A DNA stretch of 5,127 bases from the NCBI GenBank assembly GCA_031257695.1, contig JAIROB010000148.1, positions 1 to 5,127 on the forward strand, read 5' to 3'. This DNA comes from Treponema sp. (lineage in GTDB: Bacteria > Spirochaetota > Spirochaetia > Treponematales > Breznakiellaceae). Below the pieces are notes generated by a model that was not told the origin of the DNA, did not search any database, and was given only the letters and a program-made list of their open reading frames with translations. Position numbers and translations under genes: made by a program. Below are positions 1 to 5,083 of this stretch, one piece after another; position 1 is the stretch's first letter; each line of letters begins with the position of its first letter.

Positions 1-194
1 CTCCGCCGGGTTTCTGCTTCGTAGTGGGCTTCCCTTCCCGTGTATATCCCTTCGCCGCTATTCCGGTTCAGTTCCCGGTATACAGCGCTGAGGTCTTTGC
101 CCAGGATGACTGAGATAACGTCCTTGTGCAGGCCCATGCCTATCATGGCCTGTAGCGCGTTTCTTTCGTCTATAGTATAGTGGGCATAGGGCAT
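1..194 (-). CDS. IS30-family transposase, N-terminal 64 residues (partial)
   Basis: Reading from ATG at 194 towards position 1 gives 64 codons beginning MPYAHYTIDERNALQAMI and ending ...EAHYEAETRR. The HYTxxER opening, the G-hydrophobic-HKDVISVILGKDLSAVYREL stretch (about residues 20-42) and the following N-R-N are the N-terminal helix-turn-helix (HTH_38 type) that IS30 transposases use to bind their terminal repeats. The DDE integrase core lies beyond the window edge, so intactness cannot be judged. GGAGGA (205-200) lies 5 nt before the ATG, supporting this start. The start codon lies inside one arm of a long inverted repeat (183-261) that could restrict translation of read-through mRNA. Confidence 0.88.
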   Translation of the reverse strand, partial: MPYAHYTIDERNALQAMIGMGLHKDVISVILGKDLSAVYRELNRNSGEGIYTGREAHYEAETRR

Positions 195-261
195 CGTCTT
201 CCTCCGTTGAATATGTTTTGCAACTTCATTCTATCGGATTTGACGATGCCCTTTCTATGCC
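183..261 (-). promoter_or_regulatory. Inverted repeat covering the IS30 transposase start codon
   Basis: GGCATAG (183-189) and GGCATCGTC (190-198) are exact reverse complements of CTATGCC (255-261) and GACGATGCC (242-250). This gives a 16-bp stem with one 4-nt bulge (251-254) and a 43-nt loop (199-241). In the minus-strand transcript the 3' arm contains the transposase AUG (194-192) and the loop contains the ribosome binding site. Seen: the pairing. Inferred: RNA entering from outside the element folds and hides the start codon, while a transcript starting inside the loop would lack the 5' arm and be translated. IS10 and IS50 are known to use this kind of protection. Confidence 0.6.
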
Positions 262-457
262 TTACCTTTTTTGCACTTCAGATTTGATTTGGCCTTCAAA
301 GAATTAAGAATACCCGGCTCAAGGTCTTTGTTTTTATGGACAGGCACAGACAGGACTACGCCATTTTTCCGCATAATGCGGTGGATCCGCTTACCCTATC
401 CAGTACCCAGCCGTCTTGCATCAACTTTTTAACAAAATCCTTGCCGCTCATAGGCAT
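255..457 (-). pseudogene. hicA: hicA-like mRNA interferase toxin gene, frameshifted and probably IS-truncated
   Basis: From ATG at 457 (or in-frame ATG at 451) the reading is MPMSGKDFVKKLMQDGWVLDRVSGS, then it fails at an in-frame TAG at 358-356. Moving back one base at 383 restores HRIMRKNGVVLSVPVHKNKDLEPGILNS and a frame that runs to TAG at 257-255. This is the HicA (YcfA) fold: MSGK start, GWxLDRxxGSH with the catalytic histidine, then SVPVHxxKDLxxGxLNS. A one-base deletion near 383-386 fits. The last roughly 11 codons (from about 290 down) look derived from the IS30 end rather than from the usual HicA tail. HicA is a ribosome-dependent RNA-cleaving toxin normally followed by the antitoxin gene hicB; none is seen here, and it would lie beyond the IS element. 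As written, the gene should be inactive. Confidence 0.8.
266..290. repeat. Putative IS30 terminal inverted repeat (one end)
   Basis: The sequence holds a T-run, then GCACTTCAGATTTGATTT, resembling the conserved part of IS30-family terminal repeats as I recall them. It sits about 75-95 bp upstream of the transposase ATG, a usual distance for this family. The partner repeat is not in the window, so the exact end and orientation are unproven. Confidence 0.4.
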
Positions 458-487
458 AATATACACCTTATATGGTGTATGTGTCAA
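458..487 (-). promoter_or_regulatory. Putative promoter of hicA remnant
   Basis: On the minus strand a perfect -35 box TTGACA (487-482) is followed after 18 bp by TATATT (463-458), one mismatch from the -10 consensus. The -10 box ends directly before the ATG at 457, so a start site about 7 bp downstream would fall at the second ATG (451), giving a leaderless message starting MSGK. Alternatively AAGG (469-466), 8 nt before ATG 457, acts as the ribosome binding site on a transcript from a promoter further upstream. The sequence does not decide between these. Confidence 0.45.
461..480. promoter_or_regulatory. Palindromic operator candidate (HicB-type autoregulation)
   Basis: ATACACC (461-467) and GGTGTAT (474-480) are perfect inverted arms around a 6-bp AT-rich centre. 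The palindrome fills the spacer and overlaps the -10 box of the putative hicA promoter, the position expected for a repressor site. HicB antitoxins and HicAB complexes are known to bind inverted repeats at their own promoters. Binding here is inferred from position and symmetry only. Confidence 0.5.
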
Positions 488-514
488 GAAATTTTTTCCC
501 TGGCCCTCAAATGC

Positions 515-543
515 TTGACAATGCGTATATTCTATTATTGTAT
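515..543 (+). promoter_or_regulatory. Putative promoter for the Dabb-domain gene
   Basis: TTGACA (515-520) is a perfect -35 box. At 17 bp spacing the -10 position reads TTGTAT (538-543), a weak match. The start codon lies 90 bp downstream of that box. The -35 is solid; the -10 choice is uncertain. Confidence 0.35.
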
Positions 544-552
544 GTATGCAAT

Positions 553-586
553 AAGCCGTCCTAGACGGTCGCCAAGCGGCTTCTTG
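553..586 (+). other. Small overlapping hairpins in the leader of the Dabb gene
   Basis: CCGTC (556-560) pairs with GACGG (564-568) around a 3-nt loop. AAGCCG (553-558) can instead pair with CGGCTT (577-582), and CAAG (573-576) with CTTG (583-586). The first two pairings exclude each other. No run of T follows, so a terminator is not supported; a regulatory role is only possible. Confidence 0.2.
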
Positions 587-632
587 AGGAATAGGAATAA
601 TAATAAGGTATCTGCGCTACAGGAGGAAAGCA

Positions 633-923
633 GTGATTGTCAATAACTTACTTATCAAATTAAAGGACAGCAGCAAGGAAAAACTGGAAGAGGCAAAGAG
701 TGTCTTGCTGGGGTTAAAGGGCAAGATCCCCGTTCTTTTGGACAGCCGTGTGGAAGTCGATATTAAGGCCGGCAAATCGTCCTATGATATTATGCTCATA
801 AACAGCTTTAATTCGGCGGAGGATTTGCAAATATATTTGGACCATCTCGTTCATAAGAAAGTGGCGGACTATATAACCCCGGCAATGGAAAAGGCAGCGT
901 CCCTTTGCTATGAAGCAAAGTAA
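633..923 (+). CDS. Dabb-family (stress-responsive A/B barrel domain) protein
   Basis: A 96-residue soluble protein matching the dimeric alpha/beta-barrel (Dabb) fold over its whole length. It has an N-terminal beta strand (NNLLIKLKD, about residues 4-12), a lysine- and glutamate-rich helix, GLKGKIPVLLDSRVEVDI (about 27-44), the strand SYDIMLINSFNS (about 50-61), a D-L-Q-I-Y helix, and HLVHKKVADYITP where the family often has HPxH. The start is GTG at 633: AGGAGG (621-626) lies 6 nt upstream and no better start is nearby. Dabb proteins are stress-induced or, in some cases, catalytic; no catalytic residues can be assigned here, so the function stays unknown. It is monocistronic, divergent from hicA and convergent with the ABC-F gene. 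Confidence 0.85.
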   Translation: MIVNNLLIKLKDSSKEKLEEAKSVLLGLKGKIPVLLDSRVEVDIKAGKSSYDIMLINSFNSAEDLQIYLDHLVHKKVADYITPAMEKAASLCYEAK

Positions 924-928
924 TAATT

Positions 929-998
929 GAGCCGTATGATCGCTGCAGAAAAACTACGCGGGGCGATTCTGTCGAATTAGCAGGTTTTGTGACGGCTC
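929..998. terminator. Nested inverted repeat between convergent genes, possible bidirectional terminator
   Basis: GAGCCGT (929-935) pairs exactly with ACGGCTC (992-998). Inside it CTGC (943-946) can pair with GCAG (980-983), or CAGAA (946-950) with TTCTG (967-971). On the plus strand the outer arm is followed by TTTCCC; on the minus strand it is followed by AATTATTA. The position between the ends of two convergent genes suits a two-way terminator, but the long loop and short U-runs are unlike a classic intrinsic terminator. Confidence 0.35.
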
Positions 999-1008
999 TT
1001 TCCCGGCC

Positions 1009-2664
1009 TTACAGCTTCAGCCGCTCCGCGTGGCGGTAGGCTTCCGCGCGAAGGGCCTTGACTTGATCGTCCTCCAGGTATTCGTCGAAGGGCATCATCC
1101 GGTCGATGATCCCCCCGGGAATGGCGCCGGGGACTATTTCCACGATCCGGTTGGCCACGGAACCCACAAACTCGTGGTCGTGGGAGTTAAAGAGCGCTAC
1201 CCCGGGGAAGGCGATGAGCCCGTTGTTGAGCGCTGTAATCGCTTCCAGGTCCAGGTGGTTGGTGGGTTCGTCCAGGATCAGCACGTTGGCGCCGGAGAGC
1301 ATCATCCTGGCGAGCATACACCGCACCTTTTCGCCCCCGGAAAGGACGTTCACCGGCTTGAGGGCTTCGTCGCCGGAGAAGAGCATACGCCCAAGGAAGC
1401 TCCGCACATAGGTTTCGTCCTGGTCCGCCGAGTACTGTTTGAGCCAGTCGACGATGGGCAAATCGGAGTTAAAAAAACTGCTGTTTTCTTTGGGGAAATA
1501 CGAGAAAGCCGCGGTCTGCCCCCAGTAGCAGTCCCCCGATTCGGGCTTGGCGGCCCCCGCCAGCGCGTCAAAAAGGCTGGTCTTGGCCAGATGCTCCGAC
1601 CCCACAAAAGCTATCTTGTCGTTTCGGTTGACGGTAAAAGTAAGCTCCTGGAATAATTCTCCGCCAACGGCGTTTTCCAGCGCTACCCGCAGTTTTTCTA
1701 TCCGCACAACGTTGTTGCCAATTTCCCGGTCCGGCTTGAAGGCCGTAAAAGGAAACCGCCTGCTGGTGACAGTAATATTATTGAGATCCAGTTTTTCCAG
1801 CACCTTTTTGCGGCTTGTGGCCTGACGGCTCTTGGCGGCGTTGGAGGAAAAGCGCTGGATAAATTCCTTGAGCTCCCTGGCCTTCTCCTCGTTTTTCTTT
1901 TGCTGCTCCCTGGCTTGGCGCTGGAGCATCTGGCTCATCTGGTACCAGAAATCGTAGGTCCCCGAATAGAGGGAGATCCTGCCAAAGTCAATGTCGCAGA
2001 TATGGGTGCACACAGCGTTGAGGAAGTGCCGGTCATGGGAAACCACGATCACCGTATTGGGGAAATCCATGAGGAATTCCTCCAGCCATGCGATGGATTC
2101 CAGGTCCAGGCCGTTGGTGGGCTCGTCCAGGAGCAGCACATCGGGATTGCCGAAAAGCGCCTGGGCCAGGAGCGCCCGGACTTTCTTGGACTCGTCCAGA
2201 TCCGCCATGAGCTTCCCGTGATCCTCCTCGTCCAGGCCCAGCCCGGAAAGGAGCTGCCCCGCCTGGGCCTCCGCTTCCCAGCCCCCCAGTTCCGCAAAAT
2301 CCGCCTCCAGCTCGCTGGCCTTCATCCCGTCCGCTTCGGTAAAGTCCTCTTTGGCGTAGATAGCCTCCCGCTCCTTGAGGACCCCGTAGAGCTTCCCGTA
2401 GCCCATGATCACCGTTTCCAGGGCGGAGTGGTCTTCAAAGGCAAAGTGGTCCTGCCGCAGCGCGGCCAGCCGCTCGCCGGGGCTGATGGACACATCTCCC
2501 CTGTCGTATTCGGCTTCCCCGGAAAGTATTTTGAGAAAAGTAGACTTCCCCGCCCCGTTCGCGCCGATGACGCCGTAACAGTTGCCGGGGGTGAATTTAA
2601 GGTTCACGTCCTTAAAAAGAACGCGTTCCCCAAAGCCGAGACTGAGATCGGTAACGGTAATCAC
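1009..2664 (-). CDS. ABC-F family ATPase, YbiT/YkpA type (ribosome-associated translation factor)
   Basis: 551 residues with two fused ABC ATPase domains and no membrane segment, the ABC-F design; these proteins bind the ribosomal E site and act on translation. Domain 1 has Walker A GANGAGKST (34-42), an insertion around 90-135 matching the arm region, Walker B LLLDEPTNGLD (177-187, catalytic E181) and SHDRHF (209-214). A charged linker (240-310, with SSNAAKSRQATSR) is the tRNA-facing helical linker typical of YbiT. Domain 2 has LSGGEKVR (441-448), ILDEPTNHLD (463-472, E466) and SHDHEF (494-499). Two departures stand out: no LSGGQ in domain 1 (ADLDESKKVR, 154-163; degenerate in E. coli YbiT too), and Walker A 2 reads GSEHLAKTS (355-363). 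The GTG start at 2664 has GGAG 8 nt upstream. It follows the helicase gene by 27 bp, so the two are probably cotranscribed. A resistance-type ABC-F is less likely given the YbiT-like features. Confidence 0.93.
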   Translation of the reverse strand: MITVTDLSLGFGERVLFKDVNLKFTPGNCYGVIGANGAGKSTFLKILSGEAEYDRGDVSISPGERLAALRQDHFAFEDHSALETVIMGYGKLYGVLKEREAIYAKEDFTEADGMKASELEADFAELGGWEAEAQAGQLLSGLGLDEEDHGKLMADLDESKKVRALLAQALFGNPDVLLLDEPTNGLDLESIAWLEEFLMDFPNTVIVVSHDRHFLNAVCTHICDIDFGRISLYSGTYDFWYQMSQMLQRQAREQQKKNEEKARELKEFIQRFSSNAAKSRQATSRKKVLEKLDLNNITVTSRRFPFTAFKPDREIGNNVVRIEKLRVALENAVGGELFQELTFTVNRNDKIAFVGSEHLAKTSLFDALAGAAKPESGDCYWGQTAAFSYFPKENSSFFNSDLPIVDWLKQYSADQDETYVRSFLGRMLFSGDEALKPVNVLSGGEKVRCMLARMMLSGANVLILDEPTNHLDLEAITALNNGLIAFPGVALFNSHDHEFVGSVANRIVEIVPGAIPGGIIDRMMPFDEYLEDDQVKALRAEAYRHAERLKL

Positions 2665-2691
2665 TGTTTATGCTCCAAAGTCTGAAAAACG

Positions 2692-4386
2692 CTATCCCTT
2701 CCTGAATATCCCCAGGATTTTGCTCAACAGGCCCTTTTTTGCCCCGTCCTTTGCGGCTTCCCGGGACGCGGCCGGGGCTTGGGTTCTTTGGCCCGCTTGT
2801 TGGGTCTGGCCGGACCGCTGATCCGGGCGCTGCCGGTCCCGGTTACGGCGGCTTCCACCTTCCCGCTGCTGCCGGGCGCCGGTCCTTTGGCCGGAAGGGC
2901 CCGGCGCGGCGCCGCTCCGGGGCGGGTTTTCGTATCGCTGCTTGTAGTAGGCCATCCGCTCCTCCTGGGAAAGGCTCGCCAGTTCCGACGCGTCCCGGGA
3001 TTTGGCGCTCCGCGCCCCCGCTCCGCGGCCGTCCCCCCGGTTCGCTCCCGCTTCGCCGCGGGGACGATCCGGGCGGGGCCTCGGCCCGTTTCGCCGCTGC
3101 GGGGCCGCCGGGCTTTCCCGCCGCCCTTCGCCGCGGGGCTGGAAAGAGCCCGCCCGCCGCTTGTTCCGGCCCCGGCTGTCCCGGCCCCTGTCGTCCCGGC
3201 GGCTCCTGTCGTCGTAGGTGGCGGAACGGACACGCATACCCGCGCTCTTGTCCTGTCCCATGAGGCTTTCGTCGGCGACCGCGGTGGGTATCTTTTTTCC
3301 TATATACCGCTCGATGCTGGGCAGTTCGTACACGTCCTGCTCGCTGGCCAGGGAAACCGCTTTGCCGGTTTTTCCCGCCCGGGCGGTGCGGCCTATGCGG
3401 TGGACGTAATTTTCCGCCTCCACCGGGAGATCGTAGTTGATCACCATGGCCAAATCGTCAATATCCAAACCCCGGGCCGCCACATCCGTAGCCACCAGGA
3501 ACCGGGTCTTCCCTGCCTTGAGATCATCGATGATCTTGAGCCGCCTGGACTGGGGCAGATCCCCCATGATAAATTCACAGTCAATGCCGTTGAGATCCAG
3601 CCGTTTGGCAACGACTTCGGTGTACTTCTTGGTGTTGCAGAATATAATGGCGCTTTCGGGGTTTTCCCGTTCCAGGATGCCCAGGAGGAACTTCATCTTG
3701 TCATCGCTGTGGACGTGGTAGAGGATCTGCTCAACCTCGTCGACGGTCACCGTTTCCGGCTTAATTTCAATTTCCCGGGGGGACTTGGTGTACTCCCAGG
3801 CGAGGTTTTTCACCCACGCGTTGAGGGTGGCGCTGAACAGCATGGTCTGCCGCTTGTCCGGCGGCGGCACCACCTTGATGAGTTTCCGCAGATCCGGGTA
3901 AAAGCCCATGTCGAACATACGGTCCGCCTCGTCCAGCACCAAAAAGGCGATGTCCATGAGGTTCATGTAGCCGGAACTGTTCAAATCCAGCACCCGGCCG
4001 GGGGTCCCCACCAAAATCTGAGCGTTATCCCGCAGCAATTGCTGCTGCTGGCCGTAGCCGACCCCGCCGTAGAAGCTCCCCGCCACAAAGGGGAGGTATT
4101 TTCCCAACTGCTTCGCCTCCTCCTCCACCTGGACCGCCAGTTCCCGGGTGGGCACCATGATGATGGCTTTTTTCCCGTTGATAAGGGGCTCCGAGAGGAG
4201 GCGCTGAAATATGACAATCAGATAGGCCGCTGTTTTTCCCGTGCCGGTCTGGGATTGCACATAGAGGTCCTGGCCTCCGAAGGCGCTGGAAAGCACCTGT
4301 TCCTGAACGGGCATACAAGTCACGTACCCCATCTCCGCTATGCCCCGCTGGAGATCGGGGTTCAAATTAAATTCGCTGAATTCCAT
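2692..4386 (-). CDS. DEAD-box ATP-dependent RNA helicase with long basic RG-rich C-terminal tail
   Basis: 564 residues. The helicase core (about 1-365) has every family motif in order: Q motif with F3 and Q28, Walker A SQTGTGKT (45-52), PTREL (79-83), GG (107-108), TPGR (128-131), DEAD (152-155), SAT (185-187), IIFCNTK (247-253), ATDVAARGLDI (299-309) and HRIGRTARAG (329-338). It unwinds short RNA duplexes or remodels RNA-protein complexes with ATP. Residues about 391-548 are disordered, rich in R, G, P and Q, and presumably bind RNA. Within this tail lies LASLSQEERMAYYKQRY (469-485), helix-like and different from its surroundings. The protein ends in an amphipathic KKGLLSKILGIFRKG (550-564). 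The ATG at 4386 is required because F3 of the Q motif lies just after it; no Shine-Dalgarno precedes it. It resembles the RhlE/RhlB/CsdA group, but a specific subfamily is not assigned. First gene of a probable operon with the ABC-F gene. Confidence 0.95.
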   Translation of the reverse strand: MEFSEFNLNPDLQRGIAEMGYVTCMPVQEQVLSSAFGGQDLYVQSQTGTGKTAAYLIVIFQRLLSEPLINGKKAIIMVPTRELAVQVEEEAKQLGKYLPFVAGSFYGGVGYGQQQQLLRDNAQILVGTPGRVLDLNSSGYMNLMDIAFLVLDEADRMFDMGFYPDLRKLIKVVPPPDKRQTMLFSATLNAWVKNLAWEYTKSPREIEIKPETVTVDEVEQILYHVHSDDKMKFLLGILERENPESAIIFCNTKKYTEVVAKRLDLNGIDCEFIMGDLPQSRRLKIIDDLKAGKTRFLVATDVAARGLDIDDLAMVINYDLPVEAENYVHRIGRTARAGKTGKAVSLASEQDVYELPSIERYIGKKIPTAVADESLMGQDKSAGMRVRSATYDDRSRRDDRGRDSRGRNKRRAGSFQPRGEGRRESPAAPQRRNGPRPRPDRPRGEAGANRGDGRGAGARSAKSRDASELASLSQEERMAYYKQRYENPPRSGAAPGPSGQRTGARQQREGGSRRNRDRQRPDQRSGQTQQAGQRTQAPAASREAAKDGAKKGLLSKILGIFRKG

Positions 4387-4394
4387 GTTACTTT

Positions 4395-4423
4395 ATTATA
4401 CAAAGTTTTGGGGAATGTGTGAA
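4395..4423 (-). promoter_or_regulatory. Strong sigma70-type promoter of the helicase-ABC-F operon
   Basis: On the minus strand TTCACA (4423-4418), 17 bp of spacer and a perfect TATAAT (4400-4395) form a near-consensus promoter. Only 8 bp separate the -10 box from the helicase ATG (4386), so transcription should start about 0-3 nt before the ATG, giving a leaderless or nearly leaderless mRNA. Box sequences and spacing are direct observations; the start site is inferred. Confidence 0.7.
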
Positions 4424-4439
4424 GCGTCCAGGACTTCTC

Positions 4440-4467
4440 ATTATAGACGAACCACTAACCACACCAA
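4440..4467 (-). promoter_or_regulatory. Possible second, upstream promoter of the helicase gene
   Basis: A second perfect TATAAT (4445-4440) lies on the minus strand with TTGGTG (4467-4462) 16 bp upstream. It would give a leader of roughly 45 nt. The -35 is poor and the region is low-complexity, so this is weaker than the proximal promoter. Confidence 0.3.
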
Positions 4468-4597
4468 CGACACGAACCTGTTTAACGGATAATTCTGATG
4501 ATTTCTGCTGGCGAAACAATATCCAGGGCGTATTAGAACTTATCCCTAAATAGCCAATTGAACTTCTCCGATAGTGTAAAGGAGGAGAGAAGAGAGG

Positions 4598-5083
4598 ATG
4601 AAACAAAAGCAGTCATGGGAAATAACCGATGAATTTTGGAAGGCGGCGGAACCGATGATACCGTTGAGGAAAGGACGGAACCCCGAGAAAGCATACCGCC
4701 GCAGACCAGGCGGAGGCCGCCGCCCCTTGGACAGCCGCAAGGTTCTTGAAGCGATTTTTTTCGTCCTGCGCACCGGAATACAATGGAAGGCCCTCCCCCG
4801 GGAGTTTGGCGCGGCAAGCGCAGTGCATCGTTATTTCCGGTATTGGCGCGAACAGGGATTTTTTGAAGCGCTCTGGGCAGCCGGGCTTGAGGCATACGAT
4901 GAAGCCGTGGGCATCAACTGGATCTGGCTGAGCGCCGATGGTTGCATGACCAAGGCGCCCTTAGCACAGGAAGCGGTAGGGAAAAATCCCGCCGACCCCG
5001 ACCGGGGGAAAAAAAGGAAGCAAACGCCCTATTCTCGTCGACGGCGCGGGGGCGCCTCTGGCGTTGGCGGCAACCGGGGCTAA
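4598..5083 (+). CDS. IS5-family transposase, first frame (orfA; DUF4096 N-terminal part)
   Basis: 161 codons from ATG at 4598 to TAA at 5083. Residues 1-137 are a good IS5/IS427-group transposase N-terminus: WEITDEFWKAAEPMIP, then RPGGGRRPLDSRKVLEAIFFVLRTGIQWKALP, then YFRYWREQGFFEALW, then LSADGCMTKAP with the likely first catalytic Asp (D114), and GKNPADPDRGKK. After K139 the frame becomes an unrelated arginine- and glycine-rich tail (KQTPYSRRRRGG...), while the real continuation is in the +1 frame. The purine-rich AAGGAGG (4579-4585), 12 nt upstream, and GAGAGG directly before the ATG serve as ribosome binding site candidates. The DDE transposase acts on the ends of its own element. Confidence 0.85.
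   Translation: MKQKQSWEITDEFWKAAEPMIPLRKGRNPEKAYRRRPGGGRRPLDSRKVLEAIFFVLRTGIQWKALPREFGAASAVHRYFRYWREQGFFEALWAAGLEAYDEAVGINWIWLSADGCMTKAPLAQEAVGKNPADPDRGKKRKQTPYSRRRRGGASGVGGNRG
5004..5015 (+). other. Frameshift site in IS5 transposase (G5A7 run)
   Basis: Five G (5004-5008) are followed by seven A (5009-5015). Six A would give one continuous frame reading DRGKKGSKRPILVDG; seven shift it. The run is a plausible slippage site for the ribosome or RNA polymerase, and IS5/IS427 elements are known to use split frames, but a simple one-base insertion is also possible. Confidence 0.6.

Larger units (their letters stand above)
1..290 (-). mobile_element. IS30-family insertion sequence, end fragment (cut by left window edge)
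   Basis: The left edge holds the 5' end of an IS30-type transposase gene on the minus strand, preceded by about 95 bp of non-coding DNA. The segment at 266-290 contains TGCACTTCAGATTTGAT, which resembles the terminal inverted repeats I recall for IS30 elements, so the outer end is placed near 290. The other end, and therefore the matching inverted repeat and target duplication, is outside the window, so the boundary is approximate. The element abuts, and probably truncates, the 3' end of a hicA-like gene. Confidence 0.7.

Noticed and set aside
480..632. Search for a hicB antitoxin or small RNA gene beside hicA
   Set aside because: No HicB-like frame occurs on either strand, and the region is accounted for by divergent promoters and a leader.
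336..646. Two short plus-strand open frames (60 and 76 codons) over the hicA remnant and promoter region
   Set aside because: They lack ribosome binding sites and family resemblance; the minus strand here encodes HicA sequence.
1030..2685. Plus-strand open frames of 208 and 261 codons antisense to the ABC-F gene
   Set aside because: Their products are low-information mirror translations of ABC motifs; the minus-strand ABC-F protein is intact across the region.
2739..3263. GC-rich stretch considered as a tandem repeat or separate gene in another frame
   Set aside because: The composition is explained by the Arg/Gly/Pro codons of the helicase tail, and no regular repeat unit is visible.
2779..4422. 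547-codon open frame on the plus strand across the helicase gene
   Set aside because: It is the antisense shadow of a GC-rich gene: the product has no recognisable domain, while the minus-strand frame has every DEAD-box motif.
4388..4895. Minus-strand open frames of 72-120 codons opposite the IS5 transposase
   Set aside because: They are antisense to a clear transposase and have no domain signal.
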